NCBI GenBank assembly: GCA_025451135.1
Contig: JANWKW010000010.1
Coordinates: 1 to 14,729 of the forward strand
From: Vulcanimicrobiia bacterium
GTDB lineage: Bacteria; Vulcanimicrobiota; Vulcanimicrobiia; Vulcanimicrobiales; Vulcanimicrobiaceae
Direction: 5' to 3'
Length of the DNA stretch: 14,729 nt
A program made the position numbers and the translations under genes. Shown piece by piece: positions 1-6,925 of this stretch. How positions within the stretch are numbered: position 1 is the stretch's first letter; each line of letters opens with the position of its first letter. A model generated the notes under the pieces. It was not told where the DNA came from, searched no databases, and saw only the letters and a program-made list of their open reading frames with translations.

Positions 1-292
1 CGAGAGCGACGAGCAGACGCGTGTGTTGCTCGCCCACGTTCTCAGCCTGACGGGCAGCGAGCAGCCCCGAGTGCTCTTCCTTCCGACCGCGGTCGGTGAC
101 GCCGACTCCGGCGTCGTGCGCTTCTACGAGCGCTTCGCCGAGGATAATCGGGCGCTCGGCGCGCGCTTCGGCATCGAGATCCCGTTCGCGGCGATCGGCG
201 ACGTGCCGTCGCCGGACGATCCGCGATTCGCGCGGGCACAACGCCATCGCGAGATCTTCGGCAGGATAATCGAGACGCTGGGCCTACTCTGA
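1..292 (+). CDS. C-terminal part of an unidentified protein (weak peptidase S51-like segment)
   Basis: The reading frame is open from the left edge (first full codon at base 2) to a TGA at 290-292, so about 96 residues are visible. A GTG at 23-25 could be a start, but an open upstream frame makes a truncated gene more likely. The segment HVLSLTGSEQPRVLFLPTA followed by GDADSG and VRFYERF resembles, from memory, the N-terminal region of S51 (peptidase E-like) proteins. What follows (a GIEIPFAAIGD segment and a basic helical end REIFGRIIETLGLL) does not continue that family as I know it, and the stop comes far too early for an S51 enzyme. The stop lies 4 bp before puuE, so it is probably the first visible gene of the ureide operon. 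Function is not assigned; a decayed or divergent S51 protein, or another family, are both possible. Confidence 0.5.
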   Translation, partial: ESDEQTRVLLAHVLSLTGSEQPRVLFLPTAVGDADSGVVRFYERFAEDNRALGARFGIEIPFAAIGDVPSPDDPRFARAQRHREIFGRIIETLGLL

Positions 293-296
293 AGCG

Positions 297-1205
297 ATGA
301 CCGCTTACCCCCGCGATATGGTCGGCTACGGCGCCCATCCGCCCGATCCGAAGTGGCCGAACGGCGCGCGCCTGGCCGTCCAGATCGTGATGAACTACGA
401 AGAGGGTTCGGAGTACTCGATCCCCGACGGCGACGGCGTCAGCGAGATGTACCTGACCGAAGTGCCGGGCGCGACGCTCGGCCCGGGCAAGCGCGATCTG
501 ATCGTCGAGTCGGTCTACGAGTACGGATCGCGCGCGGGTTTCTGGCGGTTGATGCGGATGTTCGCGGAGCGCGACATCAAGGTGACGGTCTTCGGCGCGG
601 CGCTGGCGCTCGAGCGAAACCCCGAGGCGGCTCGCGCGATCCGCAAGGCAGGCCACGAGGTCTGCTCGCACGGCAATCGGTGGGTCGGCTTTCAGGATAT
701 GCCCGAAGAGGAAGAACGCGAGCAGATGCGGATCGCGGTCGAATCGATCGCGCGCACCATCGGTCAGCGTCCGCAAGGATGGTACTGCCGCTATGCCCCG
801 AGCGAGAACACGCGCCGCTTGGTGGTCGAAGAAGGCGGCTTCCTGTACGACTCGGACGCGTACAACGACGACCTGCCGTACTGGGTGAGAGTCTCGGATA
901 AAGACCACCTCGTGATCCCCTACACCCTCGACGTCAACGACATGAAGTTCTCGGTCGCGCCGGGCTTTTCGGCGCCGTCCGGCTATTTCGAATACATGCG
1001 CGACGCGTTCGACGTGCTGTACGAGGAAGGAAAGACGGCGCCCAAGATGATGTCGATCGGCTTGCACACGCGCCTGGCCGGGCGGCCCGGCCGCGCCAAG
1101 GCGCTGGCGAACTTCCTCGACCACATGCTCGCGCACGACGACGTCTGGGTCTGTCGCCGCATCGACATCGCGCACCACTGGATCGCGAACCACCCGCCGC
1201 GATGA
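297..1205 (+). CDS. puuE: Allantoinase PuuE (polysaccharide-deacetylase fold)
   Basis: This 302-residue protein is of normal PuuE length. It should hydrolyse allantoin to allantoate in the cytoplasm. The family has the NodB/polysaccharide deacetylase fold and is unrelated to the classical amidohydrolase allantoinase AllB. The N-terminus YPRDMVGYGAHPPDPKWPNG and the following QIVMNYEEGSEYS are the typical PuuE opening. Further family segments are the GHEVCSHGNRWVG strand, the WYCRYAPSENTRRLVVEEGG region, the FLYDSDAYNDDLPYW stretch and the near C-terminal SIGLHTRLAGRPGRAKAL. The ATG at 297 is 4 bp after the upstream stop. The gene's own TGA overlaps the allC start (ATGA at 1202-1205), which implies translational coupling with the next step of the same pathway. 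A chitooligosaccharide deacetylase is the main alternative by fold, but the context and N-terminus argue against it. Confidence 0.93.
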   Translation: MTAYPRDMVGYGAHPPDPKWPNGARLAVQIVMNYEEGSEYSIPDGDGVSEMYLTEVPGATLGPGKRDLIVESVYEYGSRAGFWRLMRMFAERDIKVTVFGAALALERNPEAARAIRKAGHEVCSHGNRWVGFQDMPEEEEREQMRIAVESIARTIGQRPQGWYCRYAPSENTRRLVVEEGGFLYDSDAYNDDLPYWVRVSDKDHLVIPYTLDVNDMKFSVAPGFSAPSGYFEYMRDAFDVLYEEGKTAPKMMSIGLHTRLAGRPGRAKALANFLDHMLAHDDVWVCRRIDIAHHWIANHPPR

Positions 1206-2446
1206 GCGATGCTGCGAACGTCCTCGCGCGGCTCGCGCAGCTCGCGAAGCTCGGCGCCTACGGAGCGGGCCTCGATCGTCCGCTCGCCTCGCCGCAAGAG
1301 CGGGCCGCCCGCGACCTGTTCGCGGGCTGGGCGCGCGCGGCGGGTTTCGCGCTGCGGCAAGACGCCGTCGGCAACGTGTTCGCGCGGCGCGAGGGCACGC
1401 GGCCCGGGCTCAAGCCGATCCTCACCGGTTCGCATCTCGACACCGTCAAGACCGGCGGCGCCTACGACGGTGCGTACGGTGTGGTCGGGGCGATCTGCGC
1501 GCTCGAACTCCTCGAAGCGCGCGGCGCGGCGACCGCCCATCCGATCGAAGCGGTCGCGTGGGTCGGCGAAGAGGGCTCGCGCTTTCCGCTCGGATGTCTG
1601 GGCAGTTCGGTCTTCGCCGGCATCAGCCGCGCCGACGACGCGCTCGCGATCGTCGGCGACGACGGCGTATCGCTGCGCGACGCGCTCGCCGCGAGCGACG
1701 GCGGTCTGCTGCCCGGCGTGCCGATGCGCGCCGATCGCGACGTCGCCGCCTACCTCGAGCTCCACGTCGAGCAGGGTCCGATCCTCGAAGAGGCCGGCGT
1801 CTCGCTGGGTGTGGTCACCGCCATCTTCGGGCAGCGGCGTCTGCGCGCGACCGTCACCGGGGTGAGCGGCCACGCCGGCACCGTGCCGATGCGGATGCGC
1901 GCCGACGCGCTCTGCGCGGCATCGGAGCTCGTGCTCGAGCTCGATCGCGCCGCGCGCACCGAAGCGGACGCGGTCGCGACGGTCGGCCGTATGCTGGTCG
2001 AACCGAACGGCACCAACGTCGTGCCGGGCCGCGTCACGTTCTCGCTCGATCTGCGCGCGCCCGACGAGGCCTCGCTCGACGCGATCGAGCGCGCCTTTCG
2101 CGACGCCGTCGCGGACGTCTCGCGGCGCCGCCACGTCACCGTCGACGTCGAGGCGTTCGAGCGCCGCAAGCCGACGCCGATGACGCCCGCGCTGCGGGCC
2201 GCGATCCACCGGGTGGCGGCGGCGATGGGACGCGAAGCGGTCGACTGTCCGAGCGGCGCCGGCCACGATGCGATGAGCCTAGGGACGATCGTCCCGACCG
2301 CGATGATCTTCGTGCCGAGCATCGGCGGCCGCAGCCACGTCGCCGAAGAGCGCACGGCCGACGCGGACGTCGAACTGGGCGTCGAGGCGTTGGCCGCCGC
2401 ACTCGTCGAGGTCGACGCAACGCTCGGAGAGAATGGGCGCGGATGA
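1202..2446 (+). CDS. allC: Allantoate amidohydrolase / M20 ureido-hydrolase (AllC-HyuC family)
   Basis: This 414-residue member of the M20 hydantoinase/carbamoylase family matches the usual length. It likely hydrolyses allantoate to ureidoglycine (and then ureidoglycolate) with release of ammonia and CO2. The dinuclear metal ligands are all visible: H78 in LTGSHLDTVKTGGAYDGAYG with D89 in the same stretch, E123/E124 in EEGSRFP, H188 in LELHVEQGPILE and H355 in SGAGHDAM. The lid/dimerisation domain begins around the GVSGHAGTVPM segment (about residue 220), followed by the asparagine-containing VEPNGTNVVPG loop. Its ATG overlaps the puuE stop and its TGA overlaps the next ATG (2443-2446). N-carbamoyl-L-amino-acid hydrolase (HyuC) and ureidoglycolate hydrolase share the same motifs. 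Placement directly after puuE makes allantoate the likeliest substrate, but the sequence alone does not prove it. Confidence 0.88.
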   Translation: MSDAANVLARLAQLAKLGAYGAGLDRPLASPQERAARDLFAGWARAAGFALRQDAVGNVFARREGTRPGLKPILTGSHLDTVKTGGAYDGAYGVVGAICALELLEARGAATAHPIEAVAWVGEEGSRFPLGCLGSSVFAGISRADDALAIVGDDGVSLRDALAASDGGLLPGVPMRADRDVAAYLELHVEQGPILEEAGVSLGVVTAIFGQRRLRATVTGVSGHAGTVPMRMRADALCAASELVLELDRAARTEADAVATVGRMLVEPNGTNVVPGRVTFSLDLRAPDEASLDAIERAFRDAVADVSRRRHVTVDVEAFERRKPTPMTPALRAAIHRVAAAMGREAVDCPSGAGHDAMSLGTIVPTAMIFVPSIGGRSHVAEERTADADVELGVEALAAALVEVDATLGENGRG

Positions 2447-2823
2447 AGCGATTTTTCATCTGCGGTTCGGCCCTGAGCGGTCAGCCCGACCATCCGAATC
2501 TTCAAGCCGCCTACCTCGTCGGTCCGGTCAGCACCGCGCCGAAGTATCGCCTGCACTCCGTCAAAGACGGCTGGCATCCCGGCATCTATGCGGTCGAGAG
2601 CGGCGGGATCTCGATCCTCGGCGAACTGTACGAGCTCACCGACGATCAGTACGCGTCGCTGATGGCGGGCGAACCGCCCGATCTGTACGAGACTCAGATC
2701 GATCTCGCCGACGGATCGCACGCCGACGCGATGCTCTATCCGAAAGAACTCGTAGAGAAGAACGGCTGGCCGGACATCAGCAAGTACGGCGGCTGGGCCG
2801 CCTACAAAGCGGCAGAGGGCTAA
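2443..2823 (+). CDS. Small gamma-glutamylcyclotransferase-fold protein (allophanate hydrolase C-domain-like)
   Basis: This 126-residue protein resembles the AIG2/gamma-glutamylcyclotransferase fold, especially the stand-alone relatives of the C-terminal domain of allophanate hydrolase (AtzF/DUR1,2 type). Visible marks are the N-terminal FFICGSALSGQPDHPNL (the nucleotide-like GSAL loop of the fold), TAPKYRLHSVKDGWHPGIYA, the core ISILGELYEL (GELYE with E61) and GEPPDLYETQIDLADGSHADAM, with E77 in the position expected for the acidic residue of the fold. The ATG at 2443 overlaps the allC stop as ATGA, so it is probably translated with allC. The same frame is open far upstream inside allC, but that part is a shadow of allC. 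A glutathione-related cyclotransferase role seems out of place here. A role in ureide or carbamate turnover is inferred from position only. Confidence 0.8.
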   Translation: MKRFFICGSALSGQPDHPNLQAAYLVGPVSTAPKYRLHSVKDGWHPGIYAVESGGISILGELYELTDDQYASLMAGEPPDLYETQIDLADGSHADAMLYPKELVEKNGWPDISKYGGWAAYKAAEG

Positions 2824-3025
2824 GCCGCCCTCACCCTGTCATCCCGAGCGTAGCGGGCCTTGCTACTCTGCATTCGACGTACGTTACACAGAGTGAGCGC
2901 ATCCGCGGCTCGAGCAAGGCGCTTTTGCGGTCCGCTCGTTCGCTTACCGGAACGTCGCCTTTCCAGTTGACGATATATGCCATTCGTTCGAGTGGCGCGT
3001 TCGACGGGAACGGCTCGCCATTGTT
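2824..3025. other. Gap between the two converging purine arms
   Basis: These 202 bp lie between the stop of the cyclotransferase-like gene (plus strand) and the stop of uraH (minus strand). The left 100 bp hold a repeat-like element, listed separately. From 2921 to 3025 I see no convincing gene, promoter or terminator. A short minus-strand frame (2983 down to 2831, 50 codons, ATG start) runs through the repeat. It has no visible Shine-Dalgarno sequence, so it is not called as a gene. Base composition here is a little richer in A+T than in the flanking genes. Confidence 0.7.
2838..2925. repeat. Degenerate dispersed intergenic repeat with an interrupted inverted repeat
   Basis: The element begins with TGTCATCCCGAGCGTAGCGG, a core resembling intergenic repeats I recall from several high-GC soil bacteria. 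It contains an imperfect stem: GCCTTGCT (2857-2864) plus ACTCTG (2865-2870) on the left, matched exactly by CAGAGT (2889-2894) and AGCAAGGC (2913-2920) on the right. An extra 18 bp (2895-2912) splits the right arm. Near the centre lies the palindrome ACGTACGT (2877-2884). A T4 run follows the stem (2923-2926). It may also act as a bidirectional transcription stop between the converging operons, though the U-tract is poor. Copy number elsewhere in the genome cannot be judged from this window. Confidence 0.55.
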
Positions 3026-3355
3026 TCAGCTGCCGCGATAGGTCGAGTAGCCCCAGGGGGCGAGGAGCAGCGGCACGTGATAGTGCCGCGACTCGGCAAT
3101 GATGAACCGCACGGGGATCTCGTCGTAGAACGACGGGGTCCCCGTCGCTTTCAGGTACGCGCCGGCCTTGAAGACCAGCTCGTACTCGCCGGGCTGCAGG
3201 TCGCCGCCGAACGGGCCGGCGATGCGGCCGTCGCCGTCGGTGGTGCCGCTCGCGAGGTCGACGCGCATGGCGCCGACGACTTGGACGAGGGTCACGCCGA
3301 CGCCGGCGGCCGGAACGCCGCGGGCGACGTCGAGCACGTGGGTGGAGAGCGTCAT
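3026..3355 (-). CDS. uraH: 5-Hydroxyisourate hydrolase (transthyretin-like)
   Basis: This 109-residue protein is of standard HIUase length. It hydrolyses 5-hydroxyisourate to 2-oxo-4-hydroxy-4-carboxy-5-ureidoimidazoline (OHCU), the second step after urate oxidation. The active-site elements of the family are all present: the N-terminal STHVLD with H6, R44 in TTDGDGR, H93 in RHYHVPLLLAPWGYS, and the C-terminal signature YRGS (residues 106-109) that separates HIUases from transthyretin. There is no signal peptide, so it is cytoplasmic. Its ATG (3353-3355) overlaps the puuD stop in an ATGA arrangement, so it is the last gene of the uraD-puuD-uraH transcript. Confidence 0.96.
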   Translation of the reverse strand: MTLSTHVLDVARGVPAAGVGVTLVQVVGAMRVDLASGTTDGDGRIAGPFGGDLQPGEYELVFKAGAYLKATGTPSFYDEIPVRFIIAESRHYHVPLLLAPWGYSTYRGS

Positions 3356-4551
3356 GGCGTCTTGGCTCCTTGCGAGATCCACGCGCCGAGCGTCGCGCGC
3401 TCGGCGTCGGTCATACCGGTGACGTTGCCGAGCGGCATCGCCTTCGCGTCGACCGCCTGCATCCGGATGCGCTGCGCGTTGGCCGCGATATGCGCGGGCG
3501 TGTCGAGCAGCACGCCGGCCGGCGCGGTCGCGAAGCCGGCCTGGGTGGGATGGGCGGCATGGCAGACGGCGCAGCGCTGCGCGACGATGGGTCCGACCGC
3601 GGCGAACGTCACGATGGGCGCGTTCGCCGCGGGTGCCGGCTGGCGCGGCGCGATCGCGATCGCGGTGATCGCCAGGATCGCGAGGGCCGCGACCGGCAGG
3701 CCGATCACGAGCTTCTGCTTGTGGGTGAGGACGAAGAAATAGCGGACCAGCACGCCGGCGACCGCGATCGCCGCGAGCACCAGCCAGCCGTTCGCGTTCT
3801 GGTACGTCATCGGGTAGTGGTTGCTGATCATGATGAACAGCACGGGCAGCGTGAGATAGGTGTTGTGCACCGAACGGATCTTGCCGAGCTGACCCGGACG
3901 CGGATCGGGCTGCCGTCCGGCGCGGATCTGGGCGAGCATCTTCTTCTGGCCGGGGATGATGACGAAGAAGACGTTGGCGACCATGATGGTGCCGACGATC
4001 GCGCCGACGTGGATGTAGGCCGCGCGCGCGCCGAAGACGTGGAACAGGCCCCAGTCGGCGGCCAGCAGGAAGAGCGAGATCGCGACGGCCAGGGCGCGGG
4101 GACTGCCTGCGAGCAGCCGACAGAGCGCGTCGTAGATCAGCCATCCGAGGATCAGCGAAGCGATGCTGATGAGGATGGCGCTCGCAGGCGTGAGCACCAT
4201 CACCGACTTGTCGATCAGGAACGTATCCGCGCCGACCCAGTAGATCAGCGCGAGCATCGCCATGCCCGAGATCCACGTCGAGTAGGCTTCCCACTTGAAC
4301 CAGTGCAGGTGTTCGGTCAGCGGTTCGTTCTTCGGGCCGGTCAGGTACTTCTGATTATGGTAGAAGCCGCCGCCGTGGACGCTCCACAGCTCGCCGCTCA
4401 CGCCGTTGGCCGCGTCCGCCGCGGCCGCCGGCGCGACCAGATGGTTGTCGAGCCAGATGAAGAAGAACGACGCGCCGATCCACGAGATGCCGGCGACGAA
4501 ATGGAACCAGCGGATCAGCAGGTTGAGCCAATCCAGGACGTAGGGAAGCAT
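3352..4551 (-). CDS. puuD: Urate hydroxylase PuuD (membrane urate oxidase with cytochrome c domain)
   Basis: This 399-residue membrane protein oxidises urate to 5-hydroxyisourate. Unlike soluble uricase, PuuD-type enzymes pass electrons to the respiratory chain through a fused cytochrome c and should not release hydrogen peroxide. The N-terminal 300 residues hold about eight hydrophobic helices. They start with LLIRWFHFVAGISWIGASFF and include the TGPKNEPLTEHLHWFKWEAY loop and the later VLFIMISNHYPMTYQNANGW segment, typical of the urate oxidase N-terminal domain. A last helix near residues 285-305 leads to a C-terminal class I cytochrome c domain with CAVCH (C327, C330, H331 heme attachment) and a likely axial Met at M372 (KAMPLGN), followed by the usual MTDAERATLGAWI helix. 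The start codon overlaps the uraD stop by 1 bp (TGATG on the minus strand). The cytochrome domain is expected on the outer face of the membrane. Confidence 0.95.
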   Translation of the reverse strand: MLPYVLDWLNLLIRWFHFVAGISWIGASFFFIWLDNHLVAPAAAADAANGVSGELWSVHGGGFYHNQKYLTGPKNEPLTEHLHWFKWEAYSTWISGMAMLALIYWVGADTFLIDKSVMVLTPASAILISIASLILGWLIYDALCRLLAGSPRALAVAISLFLLAADWGLFHVFGARAAYIHVGAIVGTIMVANVFFVIIPGQKKMLAQIRAGRQPDPRPGQLGKIRSVHNTYLTLPVLFIMISNHYPMTYQNANGWLVLAAIAVAGVLVRYFFVLTHKQKLVIGLPVAALAILAITAIAIAPRQPAPAANAPIVTFAAVGPIVAQRCAVCHAAHPTQAGFATAPAGVLLDTPAHIAANAQRIRMQAVDAKAMPLGNVTGMTDAERATLGAWISQGAKTP

Positions 4552-5060
4552 CAGTCGGCCTCTATGGCGTCGAGGAGACGAAGGCGCGCGATCTTGGCGA
4601 TCTCGGCCAGAGCGGTCGCGACCTCGGTCGCGCGGTCGTTGGCGCCGCGCGTCCGGAGCGCGGCTAGGATGGACGCGGTGTCGTGCTCGCGAGCGCAGAT
4701 CACGAACGGGAAGGCGAAGCGCTCGCGATAGGCGCGGTTGAGCGCGTCGAATTGCGCCAGCTCCCCGGCGGATAGCCGGTCGAGGCCGGCCGAAGCCTGT
4801 TCGCCGGTCGAGGCGGCCGTGAGCCGCCCCTCGCGCGCGACCTTCCCGGCCAGATCCGGATGCGCCGCGATCAAGGCCGTATTCCGTTCGTCGGGCGCCG
4901 CATCGAGGACCGCCAGCATGGCGGCGTGGAGCGCGTCGACGCTCGCGAACGGGCGCCGCGACCAGGCCGCTCGGGCGATCCAGGGCGAGTGCTCGAACGC
5001 GAAGCCGACCGTCGCGACGAATGCGTCGCGATCCAGGCCGTTAAGCTCGGCGATCGTCAT
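4551..5060 (-). CDS. uraD: OHCU decarboxylase
   Basis: From the ATG at 5058-5060 the product is 169 residues (MTIAELNGLDRDAF), the standard size. It decarboxylates OHCU stereospecifically to S-allantoin, completing urate breakdown begun by PuuD and UraH. Family residues are in place: the N-terminal FEHSPWIARAAW block, H67 in AAHPDLAGK and E87 in STGEQASAGL, whose numbering agrees with the catalytic His67/Glu87 described for this family. A downstream NRAYRERFAFPFVICAR segment is the conserved C-terminal helix. The frame stays open upstream to another ATG at 5120, which would add 20 basic residues unlike the family, and a further in-frame ATG lies at 5069. None has a strong Shine-Dalgarno. I prefer 5060 by homology. 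It is the first gene of the minus-strand arm and is divergent from the symporter. Confidence 0.94.
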   Translation of the reverse strand: MTIAELNGLDRDAFVATVGFAFEHSPWIARAAWSRRPFASVDALHAAMLAVLDAAPDERNTALIAAHPDLAGKVAREGRLTAASTGEQASAGLDRLSAGELAQFDALNRAYRERFAFPFVICAREHDTASILAALRTRGANDRATEVATALAEIAKIARLRLLDAIEAD

Positions 5061-5137
5061 CCCGCGCATTTCGCGAGACCGCACAGGTTTTCCGGCGCGT
5101 CGCGGATGAATCTCGGGCAACTGCTGGAGGGTTGCCC
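5061..5137. promoter_or_regulatory. Divergent uraD / symporter intergenic region
   Basis: This 77-bp gap separates the divergent starts of uraD and the symporter and must carry promoters for both directions if no longer leader is used. It is GC-rich and I cannot point to clear -10/-35 boxes. TTTTCC and GAATCT on the plus strand are poorly spaced. No obvious long inverted repeat is seen. Confidence 0.45.
5126..5131 (+). promoter_or_regulatory. Ribosome binding site that fixes the symporter start
   Basis: GGAGGG lies 6 nt before GTG 5138-5140. The in-frame TTG at 5132 directly abuts it with no spacing, so the GTG is the better start. Confidence 0.7.
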
Positions 5138-6925
5138 GTGCATCTGACCACGCTCGACTGGGTCATCATCGTCGTCTCGGTCCTCATCATGTTCGTACCG
5201 GCGATCATGCTGGCGAGGCGAGCCGGGAAGAACACGTCGGAGTTCTTCGCGGCCGGCCGGCAAGCGCCGTGGTGGCTGATCGGCGTGTCGCTGGTCGCGA
5301 CCACCTTCAGCACCGATACGCCCAACCTGGTCACCAACATCGTCCGCCAGAACGGCGTGAGCGGCAACTGGCAGTGGTGGGCGTTCTTGCTGATCGGCAT
5401 CGGCACGGTCTTCTTCTACGCGCGGCTGTGGCGTCGCAGCGGCGTGATGACCGACCTCGAGTTCTACGAACTGCGCTACTCCGGGACGGAGGCCAAGGTC
5501 GTACGCGGATTCCGCGCGGTCTACCTCGGCCTGATCTTCAACTGCATCATCCTCGGGACGGTCTGCCTGGCGGCGGCCAAGATCGCGAGCGTCCTGTTCG
5601 GCACGCCCGAGCTGGTGACGCTGGGCGTCGTCGCGATCTTCCCGGTCATCTTCGCCTCGATGTCGGGCCTGTGGGGCGTGATGGTCACCGACATGATCCA
5701 GTTCTGCATCACCATCACCAGCGCGTTCGCGGCGGCGTTCTTCGCGCTGCACGCGCCGGGCGTCGGCGGCCTCTCGGGCCTGCTCGGACACATCCAAGCC
5801 GCGCATCCGCAATGGCTCGGCGTGCTGCCGGACTTCCAGCACGATTGGCCGGCCGCGGTCGCGGTTTTCATCATCCCGCTCACCGTGCAGTGGTGGTCGA
5901 CCTGGTATCCGGGCAGCGAACCGGGAGGCGGCAGTTACGTCGCGCAGCGCATGCTCGCGGCCAAGACGGAGAAGGACTCGGTCTTCGGCACGTTCTTCTT
6001 CCAAGCCGCGCATTACGCGCTGCGGCCGTGGCCGTGGATCCTGGTCGCGCTCGCATCGACGATGGTCTATCCCGACGTCGCCTCGATCGCTCGGCACTTC
6101 CCCGGCGTTCCGAAAGAATTGCTCGGCGACGACATCGGCTACCCCGCGATGCTCGTCTTCCTCCCGGCGGGCTTCGCCGGCTTCATGGTCGCGGGTCTGT
6201 TCGCGGCCTGTCGCTCGACGCTGGAGACGCACCTCAACTGGGGGACGTCCTATCTCGTGCACGATCTCTACGCGCGGTTCATGGCACCGGGCCGCACCGA
6301 GAAGCACTACGTCATGGTCGCGCGGCTGGTCACGATCGGGATCATGGTGTGCGCGATCTTCGTGACGCTCGGTCTGCGCACGGCCAGCGACGCGTTCCAC
6401 ATCCTGCTCAATATCGGCGCGGGCACGGGCCTGGTCTATCTGCTGCGCTGGTTCTGGTGGCGCGTCAACGCCTGGACCGAGATCGCCGCGATGGTAGCGT
6501 CGTTTGCGGTCGCGACCACGTTCCATTTCGCCAACTTCGGGATCGGCCCGAACTGGGAGTTGATCCTGACCGTCGGCATCACCACGATCGTATGGCTCGC
6601 GGCGACGTTCCTCACCAAACCCGTCGACGAAGGCACCCTCGTCTCGTTCTACAACAAGGTCCGTCCGGCGGGTCCGGGCTGGGCGCGCGTCCGGGCGGCG
6701 CACGGCCTGCCGCAGTCGCCCGACAATCTCGGACTGGCGTTCGGCGCGTGGGTCGCGGGCGTCGCGGCGATCTACTGCGCGCTCTTCGGAGCCGGCGCGT
6801 TCGTGTTCGGCAACGCGATGCAAGGATGGATCTTCACGGCCGTCTGCGCGCTGGCGGTGTTCTCGCTCGTGCGCCTGACCCACGCGCTCTTCGGGACCGA
6901 CGCGGTTGTCAACGCGCAAGCGTAA
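5138..6925 (+). CDS. Sodium:solute symporter (SSS family)
   Basis: From GTG 5138 the product is 595 residues with about 13-14 hydrophobic segments, typical of SSS (LeuT-fold) sodium-coupled carriers. The opening helix DWVIIVVSVLIMFVPAIMLA (about residues 7-26) is followed by the SSS hallmark KNTSEFFAAGRQAPWWLIGV and STDTPNLVT. Later segments include YARLWRRSGVMTDLEFYELR, a Trp-rich TVQWWSTWYPGSEPGG loop and FAGFMVAGLFAACRSTLETHLNWG, where the SSS family places a sodium-site helix. It sits in the inner membrane. The substrate is not readable from sequence. Divergence from uraD-puuD-uraH suggests a purine or ureide such as urate or allantoin, or perhaps urea (the DUR3 urea carriers are SSS members), but this is inference. 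Its 3' end overlaps the next gene by 20 bp. Confidence 0.9.
   Translation: MHLTTLDWVIIVVSVLIMFVPAIMLARRAGKNTSEFFAAGRQAPWWLIGVSLVATTFSTDTPNLVTNIVRQNGVSGNWQWWAFLLIGIGTVFFYARLWRRSGVMTDLEFYELRYSGTEAKVVRGFRAVYLGLIFNCIILGTVCLAAAKIASVLFGTPELVTLGVVAIFPVIFASMSGLWGVMVTDMIQFCITITSAFAAAFFALHAPGVGGLSGLLGHIQAAHPQWLGVLPDFQHDWPAAVAVFIIPLTVQWWSTWYPGSEPGGGSYVAQRMLAAKTEKDSVFGTFFFQAAHYALRPWPWILVALASTMVYPDVASIARHFPGVPKELLGDDIGYPAMLVFLPAGFAGFMVAGLFAACRSTLETHLNWGTSYLVHDLYARFMAPGRTEKHYVMVARLVTIGIMVCAIFVTLGLRTASDAFHILLNIGAGTGLVYLLRWFWWRVNAWTEIAAMVASFAVATTFHFANFGIGPNWELILTVGITTIVWLAATFLTKPVDEGTLVSFYNKVRPAGPGWARVRAAHGLPQSPDNLGLAFGAWVAGVAAIYCALFGAGAFVFGNAMQGWIFTAVCALAVFSLVRLTHALFGTDAVVNAQA

Noticed and set aside
42..2721. 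Several long minus-strand frames opposite puuE and allC
   Set aside because: They are high-GC shadows: no Shine-Dalgarno sites, low-complexity Arg-rich translations, and full catalytic sets on the plus strand.
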